From Pseudomonas taeanensis MS-3 (lineage in GTDB: Bacteria > Pseudomonadota > Gammaproteobacteria > Pseudomonadales > Pseudomonadaceae), in the NCBI RefSeq assembly GCF_000498575.2, contig NZ_AWSQ01000001.1, forward strand, positions 670,859 through 734,858: a stretch of DNA of 64,000 nucleotides, in the 5' to 3' direction. This document shows, piece after piece, positions 44,674 to 53,595 of this stretch. How positions within the stretch are numbered: position 1 is the first letter of the stretch; every line of letters starts with the position of its first letter. Position numbers and translations under genes: made by a program. The notes below the pieces were generated by a model. It searched no databases, was not told the DNA's origin, and was given only the letters and a program-made list of their open reading frames with translations.

Positions 44674-44898
44674 ATGGCTCGCTACTCGGATGAAGTGCAC
44701 GCGCACGCCAACAGTGATGCGAAAGATCGGCGCAAGTTGCGCGACCAGCGGCGCATGGAGTTTCGCCGGGCGATCGAGTACTACTCGGAACAGCGCCTGT
44801 TGCAGCAGGAATTGGCCGACTATCCCGAGTTGATTGCCGCTAATTATCTGGCGACGACGCAGGCAGTGACCCGGCAAAGCGCTCAGCCAGTGCGTTGA
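44674..44898 (+). CDS. Small conserved protein (PA3496-like)
   Basis: A 74-aa, highly charged soluble protein (RRKLRDQRRMEFRRAIEYYSEQRLLQ, ELADYPELIAANYL), resembling the short PA3496-type family of Pseudomonas. GGGAG lies about 9 bases before ATG 44674. Its last 59 bases overlap the end of the convergent LysR gene, which is unusual, so the end of one of the two may have drifted. Function is unknown. Confidence 0.65.
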   Translation: MARYSDEVHAHANSDAKDRRKLRDQRRMEFRRAIEYYSEQRLLQQELADYPELIAANYLATTQAVTRQSAQPVR

Positions 44899-45802
44899 TC
44901 TGACTGCGCTGGTTGCGTACGAAGTTGAAGAACGCCTGCGCCACCGGTGACAGGTGTTTACCGCGCGGATGCACCACGCACCAGCTGCGCAGCAGCGGCA
45001 GCTCGCTGACCGGCAGCTCGCGCAAGAGGCCCTCCTGCAGTTCGCGGCGCACCGCGTGGCGCGGCAGCAGGGCCAGGCCCAGGCCGGCCAGTACTCCTTC
45101 GCGCTGCCCCTCCAGCGAGCCGACCTCCAGGGTCTGGGCGAAGTGCGCGCGCTTCTGGTGGCAATACTCTTCGCAGGCCTTGCGTGTACCTGAGCCCGTC
45201 TCGCGCACCAACAGTGGCCAGCTGGTCAGTTCCTGCAAGCTCAGTGGTTCGCGGGCGCACAGCGGGTGCGCCTGCGGCGCCACGGCGATGATCGGGTTAT
45301 TGAGAAAGGGTAGAAACTCCAGGGCCATATCCGCCGGGACCTGCGACATGATCAACAGGTCGTCGCGGTTGGCGCTCAGGCGTTTGATCGCCTGAGCGTG
45401 GTTGACCACCACCAGTTGCAGGCTGACTTCCGGGTATTCGCGGCGAAAAGCGGCGAACAGGTGAGGTATGAAGTACTGCGCGCTGGACTCGACGGCCAGG
45501 CTCAGCTGCCCCTGCAGCGAGCCTTGCAGGTCGGCCAACTGCATGTCGAGGCTTTCCAGGCGGCCGAAGATATCCGCGCCAGCGCGTTGTAAGGCTTCTG
45601 CTGCGTCGGTCAGGTAGAGCTTCTTGCCGACGTAGTCGAACAGCGGTTGGCCGACCAGTTCTTCCAGTTGACGAATCTGCAGGCTGACGGCCGGCTGGGT
45701 CAGCGACATCTCCTCGGCGGCGCGGCTGTAGGAGCGCTGCTCGCACACCGAGCGAAATACCTGCAGCTGGCGCAATGTCATGCGCATCAAGGACTTACGC
45801 AT
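44840..45802 (-). CDS. LysR-family regulator of the pyruvate carboxylase genes (PycR-like)
   Basis: A 320-aa LysR regulator: the winged helix-turn-helix at about 8-67 (LRQLQVFRSVCEQRSYSRAAEEMSLTQPAVSLQIRQLEEL) and a periplasmic-binding-like effector domain after about residue 90. It is divergent from pycA across a 243-bp AT-rich spacer, as PycR is in P. aeruginosa, so it probably controls pycAB. Three in-frame ATGs occur near the start (45802, 45787, 45781); none has a strong ribosome-binding site, and MTLRQLQVF at 45781 would be the classic LysR beginning. Confidence 0.87.
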   Translation of the reverse strand: MRKSLMRMTLRQLQVFRSVCEQRSYSRAAEEMSLTQPAVSLQIRQLEELVGQPLFDYVGKKLYLTDAAEALQRAGADIFGRLESLDMQLADLQGSLQGQLSLAVESSAQYFIPHLFAAFRREYPEVSLQLVVVNHAQAIKRLSANRDDLLIMSQVPADMALEFLPFLNNPIIAVAPQAHPLCAREPLSLQELTSWPLLVRETGSGTRKACEEYCHQKRAHFAQTLEVGSLEGQREGVLAGLGLALLPRHAVRRELQEGLLRELPVSELPLLRSWCVVHPRGKHLSPVAQAFFNFVRNQRSQINALAERFAGSLPASSPDN

Positions 45803-45879
45803 TATGAGTCTCGTCGATTGCGAGTGGGGAGGCCGCGTTTGGCGGTCTTTGCCGATGCCTGGAAACTGGCGTAGAGGTG

Positions 45880-45945
45880 TGAGTATTAGTTTTTAATTAT
45901 AGCCAATCAAATAAATATTAATTTTTGGTAATTCGCTGCGCGGCG
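45880..45945. promoter_or_regulatory. AT-rich divergent control region of LysR/pycA
   Basis: An unusually AT-rich stretch (for example AATTATAGCC...ATTAATTTTTGG) in a GC-rich genome lies between the LysR gene and pycA. It has several AT-N-dyad patterns of the kind LysR proteins bind, but no single T-N11-A site stands out. Confidence 0.5.
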
Positions 45946-46045
45946 TAGGGTAATCGGGCGATTGCTGCACGACAGCGATCCTTCGCCGAACGGCTTGCTC
46001 GTTCGTCTGCTGCCGATTCATCAGAGCCTGGCCGAGGAAAAACTC

Positions 46046-47461
46046 GTGATCAAGAAAATCCTGATAGCCAACCGCGGTGAGATTGCCGTGCGCATCGTGC
46101 GCGCCTGCGCCGAGATGGGTATCCGCTCGGTGGCCGTCTATTCCGACGCCGACCGCATGGCACTGCACGTCAAGCGTGCCGACGAGGCCCATGGCATCGG
46201 CGCCGACCCACTGGCCGGCTACCTGAACCCGCGCAAACTGGTCAACCTGGCGGTGGAAACCGGCTGCGATGCCCTCCATCCGGGCTACGGCTTCCTCTCG
46301 GAGAACGCCGAGCTGGCAGAAATCTGCACCGAACGCGGGATCAAGTTCATCGGCCCGAGCGCCGAGGTGATCCGCCGCATGGGCGACAAGACCGAGGCCC
46401 GGCGCAGCATGATCAAGGCCGGCGTGCCGGTCACCCCGGGTACCGAAGGCAACGTCGTCGACCTCGCCGAAGCGTTGCGCGAGGGCGAGCGCATCGGCTA
46501 CCCGGTGATGCTCAAGGCCACCTCCGGCGGTGGCGGGCGCGGTATCCGCCGCTGCAACAGCCGCGAGGAGCTGGAGCAGGCCTACCCGCGGGTGATTTCC
46601 GAGGCGACCAAGGCCTTCGGCTCGGCCGAGGTGTTTCTGGAAAAGTGCATCATCAATCCCAAGCACATCGAGGCGCAGATTCTCGGCGACAGTTTCGGCA
46701 ACGTGGTGCACCTGTTCGAGCGCGATTGCTCGATTCAGCGACGCAACCAGAAGCTCATCGAGATCGCCCCCAGCCCGCAACTGACCCCCGAGCAGCGTGC
46801 CTATATCGGCGACCTGGCGGTGCGCGCGGCGCAGGCGGTGGGCTACGAGAACGCCGGCACCGTGGAGTTCCTGCTCGCCGAGGGCGAGGTGTACTTCATG
46901 GAGATGAACACCCGGGTGCAGGTGGAGCACACCATCACCGAGGAAATTACCGGCCTGGACATCGTTCGCGAGCAGATCCGTATCGCCAGCGGCTTGCCGC
47001 TGTCGGTCAAGCAGGAAGACATCATCCACCGCGGCTTTGCGTTGCAGTTCCGCATCAACGCCGAGGACCCGAAGAACAACTTCCTGCCCAGCTTCGGCAA
47101 GATCACCCGCTACTACGCCCCCGGCGGCCCCGGCGTGCGTACCGACACGGCGATCTACACCGGCTACACCATTCCGCCTTACTACGATTCGATGTGCCTG
47201 AAGCTGATCGTCTGGGCACTGACCTGGGAAGAGGCGATGGATCGCGGCCTGCGCGCCCTGGACGACATGCGCGTGCAGGGAGTCAAGACCACCGCCGCCT
47301 ATTATCAGGAGATCCTGCGCAACCCCGAGTTCCGCAGCGGACAGTTCAACACCAGCTTCGTCGAGAGCCATCCGGAACTGACCGAGTACTCGATCAAACG
47401 CAACCCGTCGCACCTGGCCATCGCCATCGCCACCGCCATTGCTGCCCACGCTGGCCTGTGA
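46046..47461 (+). CDS. pycA: Pyruvate carboxylase subunit A (biotin carboxylase)
   Basis: A 471-aa ATP-grasp biotin carboxylase that uses ATP and bicarbonate to carboxylate biotin on the B subunit. It starts KKILIANRGEIAVRI, then the ATP-binding glycine loop KATSGGGGRGIRR (about 157-169), EKCI...HIEAQILGD and the catalytic EMNTRVQVEHTITEEITG. The GTG at 46046 with GAGGAAA upstream gives the canonical N-terminus; the frame extends 84 bases further without support. It is followed by pycB after 11 bp. Bicarbonate is its substrate, which makes the SbtA/SbtB genes downstream functionally relevant. Confidence 0.93.
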   Translation: MIKKILIANRGEIAVRIVRACAEMGIRSVAVYSDADRMALHVKRADEAHGIGADPLAGYLNPRKLVNLAVETGCDALHPGYGFLSENAELAEICTERGIKFIGPSAEVIRRMGDKTEARRSMIKAGVPVTPGTEGNVVDLAEALREGERIGYPVMLKATSGGGGRGIRRCNSREELEQAYPRVISEATKAFGSAEVFLEKCIINPKHIEAQILGDSFGNVVHLFERDCSIQRRNQKLIEIAPSPQLTPEQRAYIGDLAVRAAQAVGYENAGTVEFLLAEGEVYFMEMNTRVQVEHTITEEITGLDIVREQIRIASGLPLSVKQEDIIHRGFALQFRINAEDPKNNFLPSFGKITRYYAPGGPGVRTDTAIYTGYTIPPYYDSMCLKLIVWALTWEEAMDRGLRALDDMRVQGVKTTAAYYQEILRNPEFRSGQFNTSFVESHPELTEYSIKRNPSHLAIAIATAIAAHAGL

Positions 47462-47472
47462 GGATTTGAGAA

Positions 47473-49293
47473 ATGTCTAAGACCCCTGTTGCTAAAAAAA
47501 TAACCGTCACCGACACCATCCTGCGCGACGCCCACCAGTCGCTGCTGGCCACGCGCATGCGCACCGAAGACATGCTGCCGATCTGCGACAAGCTGGACCA
47601 GGTCGGCTACTGGTCCCTGGAAGTCTGGGGTGGCGCCACCTTCGACGCCTGTATCCGCTTCCTCAAGGAAGACCCCTGGGAGCGCCTGCGTCAGCTCAAG
47701 GCAGCGCTGCCCAATACCCGCCTGCAGATGCTGTTACGTGGACAGAACCTGCTCGGCTACCGCCACTACAGCGATGACGTGGTCAAGGCCTTCGTGGCCA
47801 AGGCGGCGGTCAACGGCATCGACGTGTTCCGCATCTTCGACGCGATGAACGACGTGCGTAACCTGCGCGTGTCAATCGAGGCGGTGAAGGCCGCCGGCAA
47901 GCATGCCCAGGGTACCTTGAGCTACACGGTCAGCCCGGTGCACACGGTCGAGGCCTACGTGAAACAGGCTCAGGCCATGCAGGCCATGGGCATCGACTCG
48001 GTGGCGATCAAGGACATGGCCGGTCTGCTCACCCCCTATGCGGCCTTCGACCTGGTCAAGGCGCTGAAGGCCGAGGTCGACCTGCCGGTGTTCGTGCACA
48101 GCCACGACACCGCGGGCCTCGGCTCGATGTGTCAGCTCAAGGCGATCGAGGCCGGCGCCGACCATATCGACACCGCCATCTCCAGCATGGCCTGGGGCAC
48201 CAGCCACCCGGGGACCGAGTCGATGGTCGCCGCGCTGCGCGGCAGCGAGTACGACACCGGCCTGGACCTGGAGCTGATCCAGGAGATCGGCATGTACTTC
48301 CATGCGGTGCGCAAGAAGTACCACCAGTTCGAGAGCGAATTCACCGCGGTGGATACCCGGGTACAGGTCAACCAGGTGCCGGGCGGGATGATGTCCAACC
48401 TGGCCAACCAGCTGAAGGAGCAGGGCGCGCTCGATCGCATCAACGACGTGTTCGCGGAAATTCCGCGGGTGCGCGAGGACCTCGGCTTCCCGCCACTGGT
48501 GACCCCGACCTCGCAGATCGTCGGCACCCAGGCGGTGTTCAACGTGCTGGCTGGCGAGCGCTACAAGACCATCACCAACGAGGTGAAACTCTACCTGCAG
48601 GGCCGTTATGGCCTGGCGCCGGGCAAGATCAACGAGCAACTGCGCAAGCAGGCGATCGGCAGCGAAGAGGTGATCGACGTGCGCCCGGCCGACCTGCTCA
48701 AGCCGGAAATGGCCAAGCTGCGCGGTGAGATCGGCGCCCTGGCCAAGTCCGAGGAGGACGTGCTGACCTACGCCATGTTCCCGGACATCGGTCGCAAGTT
48801 TCTCGAGGAGCGTGAGGCCGGCAGCCTGACCCCCGAGGTGCTGCTGCCGATCCCCGAAGCCGGTGGCGTGGCCGCCGCCGGTGGCGAAGGGGTGCCAACC
48901 GAGTTCGTGGTCGATGTGCACGGCGAGAGTTACCGGGTCGATATCACCGGCGTCGGCGTCAAGGGCGACGGCAAGCGCCACTTCTACCTGTCCATCGATG
49001 GCATGCCGGAAGAAGTGGTGTTCGAACCGCTCAACGACTTCGTCGCCGGTGCCAGCGGCAAGCGCAAGGCCGCCAGCGCGCCGGGTGACGTCAGCACCAG
49101 CATGCCGGGCAACATCGTCGATGTGCTGGTCAAGGAGGGCGATGCGGTCAAGGCTGGCCAGGCGGTGCTGATCAGCGAGGCGATGAAGATGGAGACCGAA
49201 GTGCAGGCGCCAATCGCCGGTACAGTCAAGGCCGTACACGTGGCCAAGGGTGACCGGGTCAATCCGGGCGAAGTGCTGATCGAGATCGAATAA
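47473..49293 (+). CDS. pycB: Pyruvate carboxylase subunit B (carboxyltransferase/biotin carrier)
   Basis: A 606-aa OadA-like subunit. The carboxyltransferase domain (about 1-300) has DTILRDAHQSLLATRMR and the metal-binding HSHDTAG. A PYC conserved domain follows, then an alanine/glycine hinge and the biotinyl domain, with biotin on Lys572 in SEAMKMETE. With pycA it forms oxaloacetate from pyruvate and bicarbonate, the anaplerotic entry to the TCA cycle. No sodium-pump beta or gamma subunit is present, so it is not the oxaloacetate decarboxylase. GAGG precedes the ATG. Confidence 0.94.
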   Translation: MSKTPVAKKITVTDTILRDAHQSLLATRMRTEDMLPICDKLDQVGYWSLEVWGGATFDACIRFLKEDPWERLRQLKAALPNTRLQMLLRGQNLLGYRHYSDDVVKAFVAKAAVNGIDVFRIFDAMNDVRNLRVSIEAVKAAGKHAQGTLSYTVSPVHTVEAYVKQAQAMQAMGIDSVAIKDMAGLLTPYAAFDLVKALKAEVDLPVFVHSHDTAGLGSMCQLKAIEAGADHIDTAISSMAWGTSHPGTESMVAALRGSEYDTGLDLELIQEIGMYFHAVRKKYHQFESEFTAVDTRVQVNQVPGGMMSNLANQLKEQGALDRINDVFAEIPRVREDLGFPPLVTPTSQIVGTQAVFNVLAGERYKTITNEVKLYLQGRYGLAPGKINEQLRKQAIGSEEVIDVRPADLLKPEMAKLRGEIGALAKSEEDVLTYAMFPDIGRKFLEEREAGSLTPEVLLPIPEAGGVAAAGGEGVPTEFVVDVHGESYRVDITGVGVKGDGKRHFYLSIDGMPEEVVFEPLNDFVAGASGKRKAASAPGDVSTSMPGNIVDVLVKEGDAVKAGQAVLISEAMKMETEVQAPIAGTVKAVHVAKGDRVNPGEVLIEIE

Positions 49294-49346
49294 CCGCAAC
49301 TGCGGGCAAGCGAGGCGCGTGCCGCCATCGGCAACTGTTTACCTCT

Positions 49347-49372
49347 GGGGGGCCGCAAGGCTCCCTTTTTTT
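49347..49372 (+). terminator. Rho-independent terminator after pycB
   Basis: GGGGGCC-GCAA-GGCTCCC (one G-U pair) followed by seven T residues, 54 bases after the pycB stop. It separates pycAB from the sbtAB transcript, at least partly. Confidence 0.85.
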
Positions 49373-49410
49373 AACTGAACGCCAGGCCATGGTATCTACG
49401 AGAGGCGGTT

Positions 49411-50352
49411 ATGGGCATTGATCCGGTTGTACTGTTTTTCGTCTTCGGCCTCAGCGCCGGCTTGCTGAAAAGCGAGCTGAAGCTGCCGCCGGCACTCTAT
49501 GAAACCCTGTCGATTCTGTTGTTGCTGGCCATCGGTCTGCACGGCGGGGTGGAGTTGGCGGAGCAGGCCAGTGCACGCTTGTTGGGCCAGGCCGCGTTGG
49601 TCCTGGGCTTGGGCGTGGCCTTGCCGGTGGTGGCCTTTGGCATCCTGCGGGCACTGGGCTTCGATCGGGTCAACGCCGCCGCGGTGGCGGCCCACTATGG
49701 TTCGGTCAGCGCCGGTACCTTCGCCGTGGCCGTGGCCTTTCTGCTGGCGCGCGGCATCCACTTCGAGAGCTATATGCCGCTGTTCGTGGCGATTCTGGAG
49801 ATCCCGGCGATCCTGGTCGGCATCCTCCTGGCCAAGGGTCTGGCGCGCGACACCGACTGGCGCGAACTGGGCCGGGAGATCTTTCTCGGCAAGAGCATCA
49901 TGCTGCTGCTCGGCGGCCTGATCATCGGTGCGGTGGCCGGCAAGGAGGCGATCAAGCCGCTGGAGCCGCTGTACACCAGCATGTTCAAGCCGGTGCTGGC
50001 GTTCTTCCTGCTGGAGATGGGGCTGATCGCCTCGGGTCAGCTCGGCGCGCTGAAGCAGTTCGGCATGCGTCTGCTTGGCTTCGCCCTGCTCATGCCCTTG
50101 CTCGGCGCGCTGATCGGCGCCGCCCTGGCACGGTTGATGGATCTGTCGCTGGGCGGCACCGCGATGCTCGCCACCCTGGCGGCCAGCGCCTCCTATATCG
50201 CGGTGCCGGCGGCACTGCGTCTGGCGCTACCGCAGGCCAATCCTTCGCTATCCTTGACCGCCTCACTGGGGATTACCTTTCCCTTCAACATTCTGCTCGG
50301 CATTCCGCTGTATCTGGCGCTGGCCGAGCAACTGATCGCCTGGGGACTCTGA
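49411..50352 (+). CDS. sbtA: SbtA-family sodium-dependent bicarbonate transporter
   Basis: A 313-aa permease with about 10 membrane helices arranged as two inverted repeats, of the SbtA (former DUF897) family. Family motifs include KLPPALYETLSILLLLAIGLHGGVEL in the first half, AAHYGSVSAGTFAVA (the sodium/bicarbonate-binding region) and TLAASASYIAVPAALRLALP in the second. It lacks the larger cytoplasmic insert of cyanobacterial SbtA (about 370 aa). It lies two bases before the PII-like sbtB gene and behind pycAB, whose enzyme consumes bicarbonate. Bicarbonate as substrate is inferred from family and context. Confidence 0.87.
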   Translation: MGIDPVVLFFVFGLSAGLLKSELKLPPALYETLSILLLLAIGLHGGVELAEQASARLLGQAALVLGLGVALPVVAFGILRALGFDRVNAAAVAAHYGSVSAGTFAVAVAFLLARGIHFESYMPLFVAILEIPAILVGILLAKGLARDTDWRELGREIFLGKSIMLLLGGLIIGAVAGKEAIKPLEPLYTSMFKPVLAFFLLEMGLIASGQLGALKQFGMRLLGFALLMPLLGALIGAALARLMDLSLGGTAMLATLAASASYIAVPAALRLALPQANPSLSLTASLGITFPFNILLGIPLYLALAEQLIAWGL

Positions 50353-50353
50353 G

Positions 50354-50656
50354 ATGACCGCGCATACCCGTACCCTGCTCACCGTGATCTGCGAAGCGGC
50401 GCTGGAGAAGAAGCTGGTGGCCGACCTGGAGCACCTCGGCGCACCCGGCTGGACCATCTCCGATGCCCGCGGGCGTGGCGCCCATGGGGTGCGCAGCGCC
50501 GGCTGGGAAACCGAGAGCAATATTCGTGTGGAGATCATCTGCGCGCCCGAGCTGGCCGAGCGCCTGGCCAGCCACCTGCAGCAGCGCTACTACGCCAATT
50601 ACGCGATGGTCTGCTATCTGGCGCAGGTTGAGGTGCTGCGCCCGGAAAAATTCTAG
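50354..50656 (+). CDS. sbtB: SbtB-like PII signalling protein
   Basis: A 100-aa PII-superfamily protein (LLTVICEAALEKKLVADLEHLGAPGWTISDARGRGAHG), the usual inhibitory partner of SbtA. In cyanobacteria SbtB binds cAMP/AMP/ATP and gates the transporter. This one has the T-loop region SAGWETESNIRVEI and ends EVLRPEKF, without the C-terminal cysteine loop (CGPxGC) of many cyanobacterial SbtBs. Its gene begins two bases after sbtA ends. Its stop codon TAG is the first three bases of an inserted MITE-like element. Confidence 0.87.
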   Translation: MTAHTRTLLTVICEAALEKKLVADLEHLGAPGWTISDARGRGAHGVRSAGWETESNIRVEIICAPELAERLASHLQQRYYANYAMVCYLAQVEVLRPEKF

Positions 50657-50813
50657 CAGGCTGTTGAAAAACTACTGCGCTCGACTATACGGCGTTGAAG
50701 TCAGGCCGGGACGCGGTGTCTCAAAATGCTCATTTACAGCTCGTAAACTGCGCTTTTTCGCCTAACTTCGCCTTGTCTAGCCTTCGCTCGTTACCTTTTT
50801 CAACGGCCTGCTA
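50654..50813. mobile_element. MITE-like element, long copy (160 bp)
   Basis: It is bounded by inverted repeats TAGCAGGCTGTTGAAAAA and TTTTTCAACGGCCTGCTA (18 bp, one mismatch), and both ends read CTAG when flanking bases are included. A shortened relative lies at 53596. It has no coding capacity, so a transposase elsewhere must have moved it. Its left end supplies the sbtB stop codon. Confidence 0.82.
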
Positions 50814-50921
50814 GGCCCGGCTCGGCCGCGTGTTGGCACTTATCCCTGTGATCCGTGCGGGCTGCCAGGCGTCTAGCAACGGTAGCCTGGGCGCCGTCTG
50901 GGTGTTGCCACGAGCCCCCGC

Positions 50922-51830
50922 ATGCAAGCGCTGTTGACTGAAATTCTCGATGAGGTCCGTCCACTGCTCGGCCAGGGCAAGGTGGCCGACTACATTCCCG
51001 CCCTGGCCACTGTCGAACCGCGCCAGCTGGGCATCGCGGTGTACGGTAACAGCGGCGAGCTGCACGTGGCCGGCGATGCGCAGCGGGCCTTCTCGATCCA
51101 GAGCATTTCCAAGGTGTTCAGCCTGGTCCAGGCCATCGGCCATTCCGGCGAGGCGATCTGGCAGCGGGTCGGTTACGAGCCGTCCGGGCAGCCGTTCAAT
51201 TCCCTGGTGCAGCTGGAGTTCGAGCGTGGCCGGCCGCGCAATCCCTTTATCAACGCCGGGGCCCTGGTGATCTGCGACATCAACCAGTCGCGCTTCGCCG
51301 CGCCGCCGTTGTCGATGCGCGATTTCGCCCGGCGCCTGGCTGGCAACCCGGAGCTGGTCATCGACAATCGGGTCGCCGAGTCGGAGTATCAGCACCGCGC
51401 GCGCAATGCGGCCGCGGCCTACCTGATGCAGGCCTTCGGCAATTTCCATAACGATGTCGAGGCGGTGCTGCGCAGCTATTTCAGCCACTGCGCGCTGCGC
51501 ATGAGCTGCGTCGACCTGGCCCGCGCCTTCTGTTTTCTGGCCAACGATGGTTTTTGCAAGCACAGCGGCGAACAGATTCTCAGCGCGCGGCAGACCAAGC
51601 AGGTCAACGCGATCATGGCCACTAGCGGCCTGTACGACGAGGCCGGCAACTTCGCCTACCGCGTCGGCTTGCCGGGCAAGAGCGGGGTCGGCGGCGGCAT
51701 CGTCGCGGTGGTGCCGGGGCGCTTCACCGTCTGTGTCTGGTCGCCGGAGCTGAATGCCGCCGGCAACTCCCTAGCTGGGATCAAGGCCCTGGAGTTGCTT
51801 AGTCAGCGCATCGGCTGGTCGGTGTTCTGA
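50922..51830 (+). CDS. glsA: Glutaminase
   Basis: A 302-aa serine-dependent glutaminase converting glutamine to glutamate and ammonia. The beta-lactamase-like fold shows catalytic SISK ([11 protein letters not shown], about 65), the conserved [14 protein letters not shown] substrate region and the C-terminal [18 protein letters not shown] loop. The length fits bacterial GlsA/GlsB. It sits between the two MITE copies with an asparaginase; the two amidohydrolases and the AGCS symporter suggest amino-acid nitrogen use. Confidence 0.94.
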   Translation: MQALLTEILDEVRPLLGQGKVADYIPALATVEPRQLGIAVYGNSGELHVAGDAQRAFSIQSISKVFSLVQAIGHSGEAIWQRVGYEPSGQPFNSLVQLEFERGRPRNPFINAGALVICDINQSRFAAPPLSMRDFARRLAGNPELVIDNRVAESEYQHRARNAAAAYLMQAFGNFHNDVEAVLRSYFSHCALRMSCVDLARAFCFLANDGFCKHSGEQILSARQTKQVNAIMATSGLYDEAGNFAYRVGLPGKSGVGGGIVAVVPGRFTVCVWSPELNAAGNSLAGIKALELLSQRIGWSVF

Positions 51831-51978
51831 GCCGGTCACTAGGCGTCAGCGGCTGGGCGCGCTTGCGCGTAGCGCCTCCAAGGTCTGCCTTGCGCTCGGG
51901 CCGTTTGGCCGGTTGTCAGTTCAGCAGGGGTTCACTGGTCATCTGGGCACCTCGCCGGTTCGGCGTGGGTGGCGCGAC

Positions 51979-52437
51979 TCAGGTCAGGCGCTTGCGGAAC
52001 TGCACGAAGCCCGAGCGTTCGGCGACGCGCTCGTAGAGCAACATGGCGCTACTGTTGCTCTCGTGGGTCAGCCAGTGCACCCGGTCGCATTTGGCCTGTC
52101 GCGCCTGGGCGTAGACGAAGTCGATCAGTTGGCCACCGACGCCGCTGCTGCGCGCCTGTTTGCTAATGAACAGGTCCTGCAGGTAGCAGTAGTCGCCGAC
52201 AGTCCAGCAGGAGCGATGAAACACCCAGTGCACCAGGCCAACGGCCTGGCCATCGTGCCAGGCGAGGGCTGCATGCATCGGCTCGGCGGGGTCGAGAAAG
52301 CGCTGCCAGACGACCTCGCTGGTGGCGGCGGGAATCTCGGTCATATAGAAGCGTTGATAGCCCTGCCACAGCGGCAGCCAGGCGGCTTGGTCGGCGGCGC
52401 TGACGGGACGGACCTCGACGGGGATACGAACGGGCAT
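51979..52437 (-). CDS. GNAT-family N-acetyltransferase
   Basis: A 152-aa GNAT enzyme. The acetyl-CoA-binding segment is YLQDLFISKQARSSGVGGQLIDFV (about 86-109) with the R/QxxGxG-type loop; the substrate side includes VHWLTHESNSSAMLLYERV. AGGAG precedes the ATG. The acceptor is unknown (small amine or peptide). Confidence 0.85.
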   Translation of the reverse strand: MPVRIPVEVRPVSAADQAAWLPLWQGYQRFYMTEIPAATSEVVWQRFLDPAEPMHAALAWHDGQAVGLVHWVFHRSCWTVGDYCYLQDLFISKQARSSGVGGQLIDFVYAQARQAKCDRVHWLTHESNSSAMLLYERVAERSGFVQFRKRLT

Positions 52438-52533
52438 GGCGCGGTCTCCTGTGTGCGCAAACTGTCATCCTGCGACGGTTAGGCCGTGGCCGCAAGCCTC
52501 GCGACTGGCTTGCGGTGGCCTGGGAGCCTGACC

Positions 52534-53526
52534 TCAGTCGGCGCGCTCGCCGCACAGGTCGAGGGCGAACCAGTGTTCCACCTCGGCTTGGTTCAAGCCG
52601 GCGCCGAGCAGGGCGAACAGCTTGCCCAAGGCCGCCTCGCGGGTCATGCCGCCGGCGGACACCAGGCCGGCGCTGGCCAGTTGGCTGCCGGCGGCATACA
52701 CGCCGAACTCGACATGGCCATGGGGGCACTGGCTGACCGCGGCCAACACCACGCCGCGCGCGTGCGCGGTTTTGAGCGCGGCGAGCAGCGCGGCATCCTC
52801 GGATGGCCCAGTGCCGCTGCCGTAGCACTCCAGCAGCAGCCCGCGTACACCGCTGGCCAGCAGGGCCTCGACCTGGGCAGCCTGGATGCCGGGATAGAAC
52901 GGCAGTACGGCAAGGCTTACCGGCTGGCGTGGCTGGCGGTAATCGAGGTTGGCGGGAGTCACTCCGGCCCTGACGCCGAGGCGCTGGCGCGGCGGCTCGC
53001 TGAAGGCGTCGAAGGTTTCGCTGCCGAGCTTACTGACCCGCGCGCCATGCATCAGCCGGCCGCTGAAATACAGCTGTACGCCAGCTGCAACGCCCTGCTG
53101 CAGCGCCTGCATGGCGCCGAACAGATTGGTCCAGGCATCGCTGCCCGGGGCGCCGGCTGGCAGCATCGAGCCGGTCAGCACCACGGGTACCGGTAGGTCC
53201 AGCAGCAGGAAGCTCAGTGCGGCAGCGCTGTAGGCCAGGGTATCTGTGCCGTGCAGCACCAGTACCGCATCGCAGCCATCCTGTTCGACGCCGGCACGGA
53301 TCGCCGCGGCCATTGCCAGCCAGTTGCTCTGGCTCATATTGGCACTGTCGATCGGCGGCAGCAGTTCGCGGAAAACCCAGCTAGGCAGCTGGCGGCCGGT
53401 CTCCAGGGCCTGTTGCGAACGCAGCCGGGCCTCGAAGCCGGAGGCCGGCGCCAAGCCGCTTGCAGTCTGCTGCATGCCAATGGTGCCGCCGGTGTAGAGC
53501 ACTAGCAGTTTGGATGGGGAGGGCAT
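52534..53526 (-). CDS. ansA: L-asparaginase (type I, cytoplasmic)
   Basis: A 330-aa asparaginase with the two catalytic Thr motifs: YTGGTIGMQ (about 11-19) and LVLHGTDTLAYSA (about 95-107), plus the Lys-containing region SKLGSETFDAF. No signal peptide is present, consistent with a cytoplasmic AnsA-type enzyme hydrolysing asparagine to aspartate and ammonia. AAGGAG precedes the ATG. It is flanked by the second MITE and followed by the AGCS symporter, and it faces the glutaminase across the acetyltransferase gene. Confidence 0.92.
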   Translation of the reverse strand: MPSPSKLLVLYTGGTIGMQQTASGLAPASGFEARLRSQQALETGRQLPSWVFRELLPPIDSANMSQSNWLAMAAAIRAGVEQDGCDAVLVLHGTDTLAYSAAALSFLLLDLPVPVVLTGSMLPAGAPGSDAWTNLFGAMQALQQGVAAGVQLYFSGRLMHGARVSKLGSETFDAFSEPPRQRLGVRAGVTPANLDYRQPRQPVSLAVLPFYPGIQAAQVEALLASGVRGLLLECYGSGTGPSEDAALLAALKTAHARGVVLAAVSQCPHGHVEFGVYAAGSQLASAGLVSAGGMTREAALGKLFALLGAGLNQAEVEHWFALDLCGERAD

Positions 53527-53595
53527 GGCTTTTCTCCTTGTGCAGGCAGCAAAACAGGGGGCGCGCCCCCTGTTTCGTCATGGTGCAACGCCGCT

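Noticed and set aside
45893..47449. Antisense 518-codon frame over pycA
   Set aside because: Shadow of the biotin carboxylase gene; low-complexity histidine/alanine/leucine composition typical of such frames.
47473..49293. Oxaloacetate decarboxylase alpha subunit
   Set aside because: The domain order is the same, but no beta or gamma membrane subunits are present and a biotin carboxylase gene lies just upstream, so pyruvate carboxylase is the better call.
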